Numbered from the stretch's first letter, positions 30,659 to 40,666 are shown. The stretch: DNA of 62,361 nt from Mesostigma viride (GCA_009746045.1 RPFO01001402.1:1-62361), one strand, 5' to 3'. A program made the numbers and translations. Notes: generated by a model from the letters alone, not told the origin.

Positions 30659-31654
30659 ATGGACTCCGATGCCAGGAGGACCACTTTTGAGGAGAGCTTT
30701 TTGCTCCATTACCAAGATGGGGTGTATTTCTACTGCAAAATGAACCCTGATCTCGAAGGCAAGGGTTATGCTGTGGACACGGGCGCACTCGTGCGCGTGC
30801 GCAAGAGGGATTTGAAAATAAACGGACCAGAGCTCATGCGCTGCCTTTCTAACGGCACCAAATCCTTTTTTGACTTTTTGGCCGACGACGGAGTGCTCGA
30901 ATACATTCGACAGACGGGTCTCCGTGGGGAGTCCAACTCCCTGTACATGGCCAAGATCAACGGAAATAGCAAGAGGTTGTCAAAGAATGTGATCGACCTC
31001 TGTGACGAGCAGGCCGTGGACACTTGCCCTGTGTGGATTCACTGCTTGTTGGCCCAGAAGCTGGGTGAGTGGATTGAAGGCATTTGCCTGGTGTTCGCCA
31101 TGAACCTGGTGGAGAAGATTGCCAAGAACAACGCAGATAAGGTCGCAAACGACCCACTTCGGGATGTGCTTTATCACAAGGGTCTGGAGCCCGCTGCCGG
31201 CACTTCCAAGAGTCACGCGAAAGGCGAATGCACAGATTCTCGCGAGACTACCAAGCTGGTGTGGGGGAAGAGAGAGGCCGAGCCCCGCCCAGAAGACAGT
31301 GGGCGCAGCACCAAGGCACGAATGGACAACAAGGTGGATGAGCTGAAACTAGCCGAGATCGAGAAGCAGCACGAGTTTCGTATGAGGGAGATGCAACACC
31401 AGTTCGACATCAACATCAGGGAGATGGACCGCGCGGCCCTTTACCGCAATACCTTGGTTGACGACGACTCGCGCCTCAAGCGCTTCAGGCACATGTTTCA
31501 GATGATTCAGGTGTTGGCCGACGCAGAGAGCGGCGCCGGACCTGTGTGTGTGGATGAGGATGAGGCAGACCGTTGCAACATTGTGTTTAAGAACGTGTTC
31601 TTTGATGCCTTCATTGGTGGGGAGACGTTTGTGGCCAGCTCCCATGCCAACTAA
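30659..31654 (+). CDS. KilA-N domain protein
   Basis: The 331-aa protein has a KilA-N DNA-binding domain at about 45-155, recognised by the closing motif VWIHCLLAQKLGEWIEGICLVF, which matches the family's WVHPxLAxxLAxWI...F pattern. A charged linker and a coiled coil (about 215-265) follow, then a compact C-terminal part. KilA-N proteins are common, often multi-copy, in large DNA viruses and phages and are thought to regulate transcription or host processes. It follows the AGATCT-rich region 1 and ends with AATAAA at 31703. Confidence 0.65.
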   Translation: MDSDARRTTFEESFLLHYQDGVYFYCKMNPDLEGKGYAVDTGALVRVRKRDLKINGPELMRCLSNGTKSFFDFLADDGVLEYIRQTGLRGESNSLYMAKINGNSKRLSKNVIDLCDEQAVDTCPVWIHCLLAQKLGEWIEGICLVFAMNLVEKIAKNNADKVANDPLRDVLYHKGLEPAAGTSKSHAKGECTDSRETTKLVWGKREAEPRPEDSGRSTKARMDNKVDELKLAEIEKQHEFRMREMQHQFDINIREMDRAALYRNTLVDDDSRLKRFRHMFQMIQVLADAESGAGPVCVDEDEADRCNIVFKNVFFDAFIGGETFVASSHAN

Positions 31655-31738
31655 ACAACGTCCCGTGATCTGTTTGCCTAAACTGTAACTTCTAATCTAA
31701 TCAATAAAATTAACATTGTTGTGTACTGTATAAGAAGC

Positions 31739-32059
31739 ATGGATTCATTGGTCGCACAAGATGCACTCTCCTCAGCCACCTCGTTGTTTTCGACCCTTGT
31801 CCCATTTGTCCTTCTCACGGACTTCCCAACCGAGGCCCCTCTAGTCAAATCCCTAATTGTGTTTGCAGGCGCTTACAGAGCCGTTCCCAAAATCGACGTG
31901 TCCATATTGATAACAGGGGTGTACTTCCTCCTCCAGGCCATTTTACCCGACATTAAGAACAAAGTGATCCCCGCCGTCAACACCAACCTTCAGACAGGGC
32001 AGACACAAGGTGGACAAAATGGCAACGTTCAACGACCTGCCGCTCGAGCTGGTAGATAA
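31739..32059 (+). CDS. Small membrane protein
   Basis: The 106-aa protein has two hydrophobic segments (LFSTLVPFVLL and ILITGVYFLLQAIL) with a further weaker one between (LIVFAGAYRAV), and a polar Gln/Gly-rich tail. It has no family assignment. The last 41 bases overlap the start of the F-box gene in another frame, a sign of compact viral gene packing. An in-frame GTG at 31721 is possible but the ATG at 31739 is preferred. Confidence 0.5.
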   Translation: MDSLVAQDALSSATSLFSTLVPFVLLTDFPTEAPLVKSLIVFAGAYRAVPKIDVSILITGVYFLLQAILPDIKNKVIPAVNTNLQTGQTQGGQNGNVQRPAARAGR

Positions 32060-33041
32060 GATATTTAGCGAGTTGCCCGCGGCGGACGTGTGCAGGGCCC
32101 GGGTGTCCAAAGAAACAAACCAAGTGTTCAAGGAGTATTTTTCAGGTGTACAGTTCTTGACAAAAATTCCAGATGACCCCCGCTTCAACATAGCAGACGA
32201 TGGGGTGATGTCTGTCTTAGGACAGGCGACCGAGTACATAAAGGCCTACGGTATGAAGCGTATACTGCAGTGCTTGCATAAGGAGGAAAACAGGTACTAC
32301 ACGATCCAGGGGGTGGAAGAGCCCATAGTGAAGTACGTGTTCGAGGTGATCAATCACTTGTTCCCTTGGACGCCGACAGGTGACCGCATAACAATTGGCA
32401 CGATGCGCGATGTTTACTCCATGCCCGCCAGCCTGGATGACGCAGGCCACCGGAGACTGTCCAGAGAATCGGCCGATGGGCTAAAGAAACTTCAGGAAGT
32501 GATGTGGAGCGGCGTCAGGCCGCCCAATGGTTACGCATCTGGCACGCGCTCCTACGTAGCATCGGACGACTACAAGCAGTTTGCTCACATGCATGCCAAC
32601 TTTCCCTCACTTGCTGATGGCGGCAAGCGCGTGGTCTTCTGCGTCGACAGCATGGCCAGATTGTGGGGGGTAATCCCCGACGTCACCGCATACTTTGCCG
32701 TGAAAGACGTCGCAGTGATGGTGGAGAGAAACGGAGATGCGTACGTGACCCGTGCGTGGAATGAGGCGTTTGACCTGGAGCTGTCCTACTTTAACACAGA
32801 CCCATTGGGCACAATGTCGAGGTGGACGCGTCCTAATCGCTGCCTCTTCTGCAACCGGTGGATGAGACGACCTCTTGACAGGTACAGGGGGGTGGTAGTG
32901 GTTGCCGCGCCAGGTACGCGAAGGGGATCAACCGATTTAGCAATCAGGGGAGACTGGTTGAGGTGGACCTATAAACGGCGCGGTCCAGAGCCGCACAAAG
33001 AAATGTGTGCCTACCAATGCAGACAATGTATCCATTCATGA
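32019..33041 (+). CDS. F-box-like protein
   Basis: Residues 2-40 read as an F-box: FNDLPLELVDKIFSELPAAD, then VCRARVSKETNQVFKEYF. F-box proteins bind Skp1 and recruit targets to SCF ubiquitin ligases. The C-terminal 300 residues would bind the target. They contain a segment with a Cys pair (CLFCNRWM) and end in CAYQCRQC, possibly a zinc site with the former. No known repeat type is seen. It overlaps the genes on both sides. Viral F-box proteins commonly redirect host proteolysis, which is the inferred role. Confidence 0.6.
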   Translation: MATFNDLPLELVDKIFSELPAADVCRARVSKETNQVFKEYFSGVQFLTKIPDDPRFNIADDGVMSVLGQATEYIKAYGMKRILQCLHKEENRYYTIQGVEEPIVKYVFEVINHLFPWTPTGDRITIGTMRDVYSMPASLDDAGHRRLSRESADGLKKLQEVMWSGVRPPNGYASGTRSYVASDDYKQFAHMHANFPSLADGGKRVVFCVDSMARLWGVIPDVTAYFAVKDVAVMVERNGDAYVTRAWNEAFDLELSYFNTDPLGTMSRWTRPNRCLFCNRWMRRPLDRYRGVVVVAAPGTRRGSTDLAIRGDWLRWTYKRRGPEPHKEMCAYQCRQCIHS

Positions 33042-33700
33042 AGACCGGGTTGGCAGGTGCTTACCCCACCTACGAACTGCGCAGTACCGACAAGAATACC
33101 GTCGACGCATTGATTTGCAACCTCTTGTCAGTGGCATGCGAGAGGGGTGGGCTTTTCATTAAGCACAACAGCGATTTGGTGCGTGAAAGACACATTGCTA
33201 ATATACTCCATTGCGCACTGCTAGCAGAGACGATGACGTACATGGATCGTCCGTCACTGGAGGAGGAGGTGGCCGCGGTGAAAACCATCATAGAGGAAGG
33301 TGATATGATGGAGGAAGACATGAAGGAGCCGGGTGAAGATGATGAGGAGTCGAGTGAAGAGGAGGAGGAGACAAGCGAGGAGGAGGATGGCAATGGAGAC
33401 GAGGGTGAGAAGGTCGAGGAGGAAGAAGAGAAAGACGAAGGACAGGATGATGATTCAGACACGGGGTCTGTGGAGACGGATGCGCAGGGGATTCCAGTTC
33501 CTGCATGCAAGTGCCAGCAGTGTGCTGACATGACAACCGCTTGCGTGCGTTGGGAGCGGTGGGCACCTGCCGACCCTTTGCTAGGGTACCTAAAACAAAG
33601 CATACCTAAGATTGGAGAGAGCGCATTTATGTCCCTCCTCGACGTTTCGTCTGAGGACGATGACGAGGAAGAGGAAGAGAGTGACAATGTTGACAGTTAA
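33017..33700 (+). CDS. Acidic protein of unknown function
   Basis: A 227-aa protein with an N-terminal folded part (about 1-90), a long Glu/Asp-rich tract (about 90-150), a Cys-containing segment (CKCQQC) and an acidic tail. It starts inside the F-box gene. Acidic tracts of this type often bind histones or basic proteins, but no function is assigned. Its stop lies 16 bases before the TTAA target of the piggyBac-like insertion, which has therefore left it intact. Confidence 0.5.
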   Translation: MQTMYPFMKTGLAGAYPTYELRSTDKNTVDALICNLLSVACERGGLFIKHNSDLVRERHIANILHCALLAETMTYMDRPSLEEEVAAVKTIIEEGDMMEEDMKEPGEDDEESSEEEEETSEEEDGNGDEGEKVEEEEEKDEGQDDDSDTGSVETDAQGIPVPACKCQQCADMTTACVRWERWAPADPLLGYLKQSIPKIGESAFMSLLDVSSEDDDEEEEESDNVDS

Positions 33701-33720
33701 TATTGCTCTTTATTCATTAA

Positions 33721-35419
33721 CCCCTAAATGGTCTGGCTGCCGATTTTCCGCCTAAAACTGAGTTACAGCCGACACGTCGGCCCCTTCTCGGGGGACCAAA
33801 TGCCGCGAAAACTATTGAGAATTAGGAAAAGTTTAGCTGAGAAGATCGAAAGTTTATAATTTTCCTCACAGCATGGTACTAGGGTTTGCATACTTCTGAC
33901 AAAGTTATAGAGGTGTTCTGGCCGGTCAAAGTACAAGGGGTCAGGGTACTTTTTCACGTACAACGTGCATTCCGGAAAACGACGACCTGGCCATGGCGGC
34001 TTGCGCCCACGCATGGCATTTACGTTTTCGTTCGAATTTTCTGACCAAACTTAGGATATTGATTTTATACGTCCTAAAGATCATACAGGCCAATTTCTGG
34101 TTCGCGGGAATGCCATTTGATAGGTGTCGGCAGCGTTCTTGCTGGAAAAAACTGCGATCAGGCCGGACGATAGAAACGTTGACAGCAATACCTTTCCGGC
34201 GTATTTTAAAGGATATATTGGTTTCTTTGTACTTTTTATGATACATAGTAGTCGTAAACGTGCAAGGGTGGCCAGAAATCGCCGAATCCAGCGACCATGC
34301 TGCACAACTTTGGTGTGCCGAAATGCGCCATTTTGCGGCCACCGCCTGGGCCAAGGTAACGCCATCCATGCCTGGTAAAGCTTCAGCATCGTTTTCCTAT
34401 CGATGTTTGACGTTTATATATACGTTCTAGCTTGTGTAGCACATTCTTTTTGCATTATTCATGCTCTTTCTTGACCCTGGCCTGGCCCCTTTCTAAAACA
34501 CCCTTCTTAGATGCTTCCCTCAGTCAGTTGACCTGCCACAGTGTGATGGTGATAAGTTTTAGATGCTGTATGGGTTTGAATACCTCCATATATGTTTGTT
34601 ATACATTTCCCACACACATATTGCATGAGTGTGAGGCAGTTGGCTGGTCTCTGTGGCATCATCAAGCATGTAACCGGTGAGTAGAAGCTTCCCATTGTCA
34701 GCATGTGCCACCAGGTGTGCTGGCCATCACCTGGCAAGCTATAGCAGCTTAGGCCTAGTTTATCCTTGCTAGGGCAAGCTGAAATAGGCTTAAAATCACT
34801 AGTTTGTTGGTGGCTGCCTCCTAGAATGCATGCCTTACGTAGGGTATCCGTACCACGTTACCTACGTGCATGGACAAGGTGGCACCTGCACATAGGTGCC
34901 ATGTAAGGGCAGTGTGATGATGCAGTTATGTTTCCCCATCATTGTGGAAGGGAAATGTATTGTGTGGCATGGTTGGGGGCCATATTAGTAGGTATTAGTA
35001 GGTAGTATGCCCACTCCTACCCCCTTGGTTGCTTTTTACCAACGGTACCCCTATGGGCTGTACTGGGTGTAACTGCTGGCATACCCACCCAAATGATGAC
35101 CCCAATGGCTCAAACTGTTCAGCAACTAATTGTTTATCATCCCTGAAGTGGTAGGTGCCTAGCTCTTACAACATAATTCAAAATGCACATTCTACCAAAA
35201 ATGAAAACGCTCGTCTTGACCCCCCTGACTTTGACGGCAGTTATACATGGCCTACCCTGCATATATGTAAGGTTGTGATATACCAACCCGAAGGGCAACT
35301 CATGGACATGCTTGGCCCCCAAGGACAGCCATTGGATATGGGTGGGTTGGATGGCATCTGGTTTGCAAAATTGTGAAGTTACAGCCGATGCATCGGCAGT
35401 ATTTCTGCCCATTTAGGGG
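33721..35419. mobile_element. Non-autonomous piggyBac-like element
   Basis: The 1,699-bp element is flanked on both sides by TTAA (33717-33720 and 35420-35423). It has terminal inverted repeats starting CCCCTAAATGG, and near each end a subterminal palindrome following GTTACA: GCCGACACGTCGGC on the left and GCCGATGCATCGGC on the right. TTAA duplication and C-rich ends are hallmarks of piggyBac transposons. There is no transposase frame; only short frames appear. The element therefore needs a transposase from elsewhere, presumably in the host. Flanking genes show that it entered viral DNA. Confidence 0.85.
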
Positions 35420-36167
35420 TTAAGAATTCCATTGACAGGAAACGCGCACGTCTCCTTTTCTGCGCACCCGCAATTGCACGATGACGGAAAATACGTTTTG
35501 CCTTGCTCGCTCAAGTTCCATCGCAGGATGTTGTTGTCATTGCACGTGGGCCACACGCCCAGTTTCTTGCGCACATTGTTGATCAGGTTGATGCAAGGGT
35601 ACAAACCAAACGGGCATTCATCCTCGTGACCCTTGACAGACGCGAGTGGGGCAGTCACCCTGCACCCGTCGCTTTCTAAAAAATACTTGCACGGGAAATG
35701 GCGGCACTCGTGCTTGTGCTGTCCCAGGTCCTTTCTGTACACCATCTCTTGGCACCCGTACGCGCGGTTGGGACAGGCCAGCTGCTTGAAACCGCACACG
35801 GCCACGTGGGCTCGGAGAGTTGACTGAGTTCCCGTCACTGGACACCCATTCGAGTAGTACGGGCATCTACGAATCAACTCGGCCGTGAGGGACCCCACCT
35901 TGACGTTGGGGCGGCACATGTAACGGTGCCATGGCCCCCTGCACAGGATGCACTTGCCCACGACCGACGCGGAAGGCCCCCCCTGTCCTTTTGGCGCGCG
36001 ATAAGTTCGGTCATGCACGGGTGCTTGCACACCATCGCCTCGCACTTGCCCTCCTGCACCCTCGTGTTGCACTCGATCACAACAGGATCATAAAGGGCGT
36101 TCAGACAGATCGGGCAGGTGAGGTCCTCGGGACTCACGTATATCCTTTGCCCCTCCACAAGGTCCAT
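35413..36167 (-). CDS. RING and TRAF-type zinc-finger protein (probable E3 ubiquitin ligase), frameshifted
   Basis: The N-terminal frame (from ATG 36167) has a RING-type start, LTCPICLNALYDPVV, and CEAMVCKHPCM. The other frame supplies CILCRGPWH and then TRAF-like zinc fingers with CPYYSNGCP, CPNRAYGC and CKYF. They meet at a run of seven G (minus strand; 35977-35983), where one more base would restore one protein of about 250 aa. RING-TRAF proteins act as ubiquitin ligases. The piggyBac-like element inserted at the last codons, so the final residue and stop now come from its end, and the AATAAA that would have followed the stop is now 1.7 kb away. Confidence 0.65.
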
Positions 36168-36306
36168 GACGTCCACTGGCGCGTACTTATTCCCTATTCA
36201 AGAAGAATATATACTTGGTTATGAATGGGGCGCCATCAACGAATACGGCAGCTTCCTAGATCACCCTGAACTAGGCGCGGAGTACTTTGTCCGCGATATA
36301 AGGTGA
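36166..36306 (+). CDS. Possible 46-aa small protein
   Basis: A short frame from ATG 36166 starts inside the 5' end of the RING gene on the other strand and has protein-like sequence (LGYEWGAINEYGSFLDHPEL). It is supported only by composition. It ends just before the convergent gene at 36317. It could be chance. Confidence 0.25.
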   Translation: MTSTGAYLFPIQEEYILGYEWGAINEYGSFLDHPELGAEYFVRDIR

Positions 36307-36316
36307 GGGGTGAAGG

Positions 36317-36787
36317 TTAGTCGTCACCGGCGTTCTCGTCCACATCGTCCCGCACCTCCCCTTCCTCGGGTGGATCCTCCTGTGCCTCCTGTTGCGTGTT
36401 GTCCGCCTTCTTCTTCTGTCGCTTGAGTCGGTTCACCTCAACCACGTCACCTCCCAGGTCATTGATGAAATCCCAACAATCTTGCGCCCTCCCAATGTCC
36501 CCTTCAAAGAAAGCAGTCAGACGCTGCAGGTAGTCCGCCTTCTTCACGGTCGGCTTCTTCCTCGTCCGCTTCACAACCAGCCTGTCTTGCGTGCCAGAGA
36601 TGTTGCAAGCATCCACTCCCGCCGACACCATGCTGTCGATGATAGTGCCTTCCAAGTTTGTTCTCCGCTTCCTCAGGGGCAGCAACTCCTTGGTCGCCCT
36701 CTTCATCGCGTCATCGATCTCGATGTACTCTGACGTCATCGCACGCATGTTGCGTCTCCAATCTTCCACAACAATCGCTGTGTCCAT
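36317..36787 (-). CDS. DUF5760-like conserved viral protein
   Basis: The 156-aa protein has an N-terminal helical hairpin (MKRATKELLPLRKRRTNLEGTI), a small beta part (ISGTQDRLVVKRTRKKPTVKK) and a helical end with a basic motif, then an acidic tail. The pattern resembles DUF5760, found in many giant viruses and of unknown function. The basic middle and acidic tail suggest a nucleic-acid- or histone-related role, but that is inference. Confidence 0.5.
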   Translation of the reverse strand: MDTAIVVEDWRRNMRAMTSEYIEIDDAMKRATKELLPLRKRRTNLEGTIIDSMVSAGVDACNISGTQDRLVVKRTRKKPTVKKADYLQRLTAFFEGDIGRAQDCWDFINDLGGDVVEVNRLKRQKKKADNTQQEAQEDPPEEGEVRDDVDENAGDD

Positions 36788-36860
36788 GGTGCAGGTCGGG
36801 GCGTATCCTATTTGACAGCGACGACCTTATTTTGCCCTCTATAAACGCACCGCCACACGG

Positions 36861-37511
36861 TTACAAGCCCGACACACCCGACGAGCCGGGCGCTCCCCAT
36901 ACGTTGGTGCTAGCCGTGAACCCCGTCTCGCCCCAGATACCCAGCGAGGAGGCGGACGACACGGTGGGGAAGCCGTAGATACCCCCGCCCATGAAATCCA
37001 TTGCCTGTGTGGGCAGGGTGTATCGAGGGTCCATTAGCAAAGTCCCGTCGGTGATCATCTGTCCAAATGCGCCCTTGGTGGCGAGGCCGATCGTGCCCCA
37101 GTTGTCCGTGTTTACCGGGGCCGGGATGTAGGGACGCAGCACCTGGATGTCCTGCACGGGGAAGTCCTTCGAGTTGGACGTGATAAAGCCGACGCCCACC
37201 TTGTGATCGTCCAGCGTGGCCCCCACAACGTCCTCTGGCTTGGGCAGTCTCTCCGCGCCAAACGCCATTTGGTCATCAAAAGTGCTGCCGTAGTTGAGGC
37301 CCATACCCCTGGCCCTCGTATCAATATTAAACACGTCATATGCACTGGACGGGACGATGACGGTCTCGGTCCCCAGGGTGTCCGCCATGGAGGACTTTAG
37401 GCTCTGATAGGCATCATCACCGCAGATAGTGTCGTACACTTCTGGCCTCGAAGTGACGCCAATGTACTGTTCGCTCGTGCTGATGATCGGGTTGCAACGT
37501 GATCCCATCAT
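36861..37511 (-). CDS. Unknown protein, possible virion component
   Basis: A 216-aa protein starting MMGSRCNP with no known domain, rich in Gly, Thr, Ser and Asp and with a Gly-rich C-terminus (MDFMGGGIYGF). The composition fits a structural protein. It sits 33 bases after the stop of the OTU-SET gene on the same strand. The upstream extension in the same frame is less plausible because the double ATG at 37506-37511 follows an A/T-rich stretch. Confidence 0.5.
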   Translation of the reverse strand: MMGSRCNPIISTSEQYIGVTSRPEVYDTICGDDAYQSLKSSMADTLGTETVIVPSSAYDVFNIDTRARGMGLNYGSTFDDQMAFGAERLPKPEDVVGATLDDHKVGVGFITSNSKDFPVQDIQVLRPYIPAPVNTDNWGTIGLATKGAFGQMITDGTLLMDPRYTLPTQAMDFMGGGIYGFPTVSSASSLGIWGETGFTASTNVWGAPGSSGVSGL

Positions 37512-37543
37512 AATTGCGCTATGACATACCATACTCAAAGAAA

Positions 37544-39763
37544 TTAAAATGCTTGCGTCTGACGCCAATCGTTGTACTCTTTGATCAAGTCCCTCAGTTT
37601 CTTCATGCTCTTTTTGTCCAACCCCTCAACCTTCAGTGCATTCTCCACGTCTCGCATGTCCATGTCGTCAAGGAGGTCAGGCTGTTCTTTCTCCTCCTTC
37701 TCGGTGCACTTCCGTTGGGGGCGGCCCGTGCATCTCTTTGGGGTGTTGATGCGCTTGTTCTTTTCAACTATCTTCTCCAAACTCTCCACAGCCACTTCTA
37801 GAGCATCGCGCCGCTCGTCCATCATAAAGGCGTCCAGCTCTTTCTGGGCGCCATCTATTTTTTTGGCTACTCGTTGCATCAACCACAGCCGCTTGCCGAA
37901 TTCGACGCCTTCACCGCTTGCTATGTATTTACCGCCTTCAGTTATCTTGGCATTGTCATACTCCCACACAACCTCCTCGCGCGGATAGATCGGGTTAATA
38001 ACCTTAAGGCCGGGCGATCCATGTTGGAACGTTGCATTGGGATAATACGCCTTCCCTATTCTAGGGTCACGCGACCCTCGTGGATCGTTTGCCATGTGCA
38101 CATACGTCCATGGAAAAATAACCCCTACGCCGAGAGGATCGTACGTCTGACCAATTTGTGTGCCAGAAGTAGGTGCACCACGACCACCGTCCACGAGACG
38201 CACGATGGGGCGCACTCCTTTTGCGCCGTCATTGTAGCTGTGTAACAGTAGCTTGTCATCGTCACCGATCATCGTCAGGATGCCGTGACGGAAACCTGTC
38301 AGCGGGGTCTCTACTAGATCTTTTGTGGTCTGCGGTTCGAACTCGCCCAATATCCGCCCCGTATACAAACCGATCACTTTGCCAGCCGGAAGGTACTGGT
38401 CTGCGTACAACCCAAGTGCAGATATTCCCATCCCCGCAAGCACCCTGCTCTTGGCTAGCAGCAGCCAGTCCATGAATTCGCGATCACGCCCAAAACTGAC
38501 CTGTATCTTCAGACCACCGGGCACTTTCTTGTATCGAACCGCAACTATGCTTGCATTCAGTGGCGACCACTGATAGTTGAAGGGGATGTCCTTGTTTGCC
38601 TCGATGCCTGCAAACTGTCTCATGGACTCGTCCGCCTCATCCTTTGAGGTGGGGGGATGGGCATTGTCCTTTATGTGACGTGCATTCGCCTTACTCTTGC
38701 CTTTACCCTTTTTTACCCTATCTCCCACCCTTCCTGTACGCGTGTCCATATCAGCAGGGGGTAGTGTTTCGGTAACAACCTCGGCAGGTCTCTGCGGTAG
38801 TGTGTTTACCGGGTCGTCAGGCCCAGCGTAGTTCATGATGCCATTCTCTATGCACCTTCTAAAATGTACATCCGCCATCTGTGCCGGAGTGATAAACTCG
38901 TCACCACCGCCAGCCATATTTGCCAGGGTATGTGCGCATGTCCGTTCCGCGCCTTCTTCCAACACGCGGTACGCATTCTCTTCTAGTTCCTTTACACCCG
39001 TTTCCGGGATCTGTTGCAGGTTGTCCTCCAGTCGCTTCACGCTATTCTCCAGTGTGGTCGTGCGCGTGTCCTTCATTGCTTCCAGATCTTCTCTTTGCTC
39101 CTTGTTGTCGGGAGCGGGCGCCATCTCACCCGTTTGATCAGAGGGATAGCCAGATGGCCACGATTCAGGGATCAGCGCTTCATAATGAACACCCCCGTCG
39201 TGACAGATGTATACGGGCTTGTTTTCTGATCTCCACGGTCGCTGTTCTCTGCGTGCCTTCTTGAATTCCTTTGTCGACCCTCCTAGTAACAGGCGACACC
39301 CCATTGTGTACGTACCGGGGAAACCGGTCACTTCTTTAGTGTTGACGTTGTAGACATCCGTTTTGTCATGAAATGCCACAAGACTCGCCATGCTGTCCGA
39401 CGCCCACTTTTTATCCTTAAGTTCGTCCTTAATCTTCTTTTTCCAATCTGCTTCGTTTTGACTGAAGTTGGGGCCGAAGTTGCCAATCCCTAGTTTCTCC
39501 CTGTCTTTCAAGTAATTATCTATCACCTTCCCAATCTCCTTTTTCTTCTCCAAGACTCGTTTGTGCAGTTCTGCTTGCGTGATCGACTCCCTTGCCTGGT
39601 ACGCCTTGCTTTCAAAGTAGGCGTACCACCAGCAGTTGCCGTCGGGCTCGGCACCGCGTTTGAAGGCTATCTTCTCACCTCCCAACAGCTTCAGTAATCT
39701 TTCGTCGTTCCTGTCATACTCGAAGTCCACATCGCCCGCCTCCATTCGCCAGGGGTGGTACAC
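37544..39763 (-). CDS. OTU-type deubiquitinase fused to a SET-like domain
   Basis: Residues (from the GTG at 39763) 38-44 give EPDGNCW, the OTU cysteine-protease motif with Cys44, and VHYEALIP gives the catalytic His193. A long helical linker (about 215-400) follows. Residues about 445-602 look like a SET domain: ALGLYADQYLPAGKVIGLYTG, then HMANDPR with PNATF, then EEVVWEYD, matching the family's binding sites for S-adenosylmethionine and substrate. A charged C-terminal part ends the protein. It could remove ubiquitin and methylate histones or other proteins of the host. The frame is open upstream of 39763 and may join the broken reading frames at 39790-40570. Confidence 0.65.
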   Translation of the reverse strand: MYHPWRMEAGDVDFEYDRNDERLLKLLGGEKIAFKRGAEPDGNCWWYAYFESKAYQARESITQAELHKRVLEKKKEIGKVIDNYLKDREKLGIGNFGPNFSQNEADWKKKIKDELKDKKWASDSMASLVAFHDKTDVYNVNTKEVTGFPGTYTMGCRLLLGGSTKEFKKARREQRPWRSENKPVYICHDGGVHYEALIPESWPSGYPSDQTGEMAPAPDNKEQREDLEAMKDTRTTTLENSVKRLEDNLQQIPETGVKELEENAYRVLEEGAERTCAHTLANMAGGGDEFITPAQMADVHFRRCIENGIMNYAGPDDPVNTLPQRPAEVVTETLPPADMDTRTGRVGDRVKKGKGKSKANARHIKDNAHPPTSKDEADESMRQFAGIEANKDIPFNYQWSPLNASIVAVRYKKVPGGLKIQVSFGRDREFMDWLLLAKSRVLAGMGISALGLYADQYLPAGKVIGLYTGRILGEFEPQTTKDLVETPLTGFRHGILTMIGDDDKLLLHSYNDGAKGVRPIVRLVDGGRGAPTSGTQIGQTYDPLGVGVIFPWTYVHMANDPRGSRDPRIGKAYYPNATFQHGSPGLKVINPIYPREEVVWEYDNAKITEGGKYIASGEGVEFGKRLWLMQRVAKKIDGAQKELDAFMMDERRDALEVAVESLEKIVEKNKRINTPKRCTGRPQRKCTEKEEKEQPDLLDDMDMRDVENALKVEGLDKKSMKKLRDLIKEYNDWRQTQAF

Positions 39764-39789
39764 CTGTGCATAACCCGCGTAGGTGGTCT

Positions 39790-40570
39790 TCAGCCAACCC
39801 GCCCTGGGCGAAGGGGGGGTGGAGGCTGATCATCAACATCAGGGGCATCCAGATCGATCGAGTCTTCCACCGTTTTGCCTCTCGCCCTTTTATCATTCTT
39901 AGTGTCCTTTGCAACACCCTTGCCCTTCTTATCAGGCTTCTGTTCATCTTCGTCATCGGACACGATCACAAATGGGTCGTCATCTTGGTCTGGTCTATCC
40001 ACCCTACTGGGACCTCCTTGTTCCCAAATGGATATGAGCCCAGTGGGGGGTCGACTGGCGGAGGCGGAACGACCGCGTCACCTACTACAGGCAGTGGTGG
40101 AGGGGGCGGCACTTCCAGTGCAGGTGGAGGCGGAGTCGGGGGCGGGGGTGGGGGCGGGGCATTCTTGGCCGCGTTGAGCGCTTGCATAACCTCATCTATC
40201 GTGGTCGATGGCAGAAATGGACGGCCGTGGTACACTCTAACATCGGGATTGGCTGATGTGTCCTCGGGCGCTGGCATATCAGGGTCCCATTCCCGATCGA
40301 AAGGAGTAACTAACCCCCAGTACCGCGTCTGCCTCTTCCTCTTGCACTGTGCCAACGAACCATACTTGGCTCCCTCTTTTCCCTTCACACCGCAGAAGGC
40401 GTTCCTGTCATTGACAACCTGATTCACGAGCCGGCCATCAAGCCCCCCGGGTACACGCCAGACGCACGGTGCAATCCAAACAGCCTGATCTGGTTTTTGC
40501 AAGTCTGCTGGTCTCCTCTGTGTCTGTTTCTAGGTAAGGGCCCGGCACCGCAATAGTACAATGGAGGCAT
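39790..40570 (-). CDS. Broken N-terminal region of the OTU-SET gene, or a separate frameshifted gene
   Basis: Three frames on the minus strand follow each other: 40424-40570 (from ATG 40570), 39966-40502 and 39790-40002. They meet at runs of six G/C near 40443-40448 and 40045-40050, and the last meets the OTU-SET frame at 39813-39819. Each join needs one extra base. The first two frames each have a Cys-x-x-x-x-Q-x-R-x-x-G-L motif (CKNQIRLFGL and CKRKRQTRYWGL), a pattern recurring in large DNA viruses. A proline-rich linker and an acidic stretch follow. If one gene, the whole protein would be about 1,000 aa. Confidence 0.45.
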
Positions 40571-40666
40571 GTAAGTTAAAGAAACGGACATATAATTTAT
40601 TGCAATGTTATTCAATCCGATAGAAAACGCACGCTGCCATAATTTAGTGCAAAGTTATTCAGTCAT

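Noticed and set aside
33070-33687. Serine-rich minus-strand frame
   Set aside because: It is the antisense of GAG/GAA-rich acidic codons in the gene at 33017-33700.
33763-35376. Possible transposase frames in the piggyBac-like element
   Set aside because: Only frames up to about 140 aa occur, with no DDD motif or other transposase signature.
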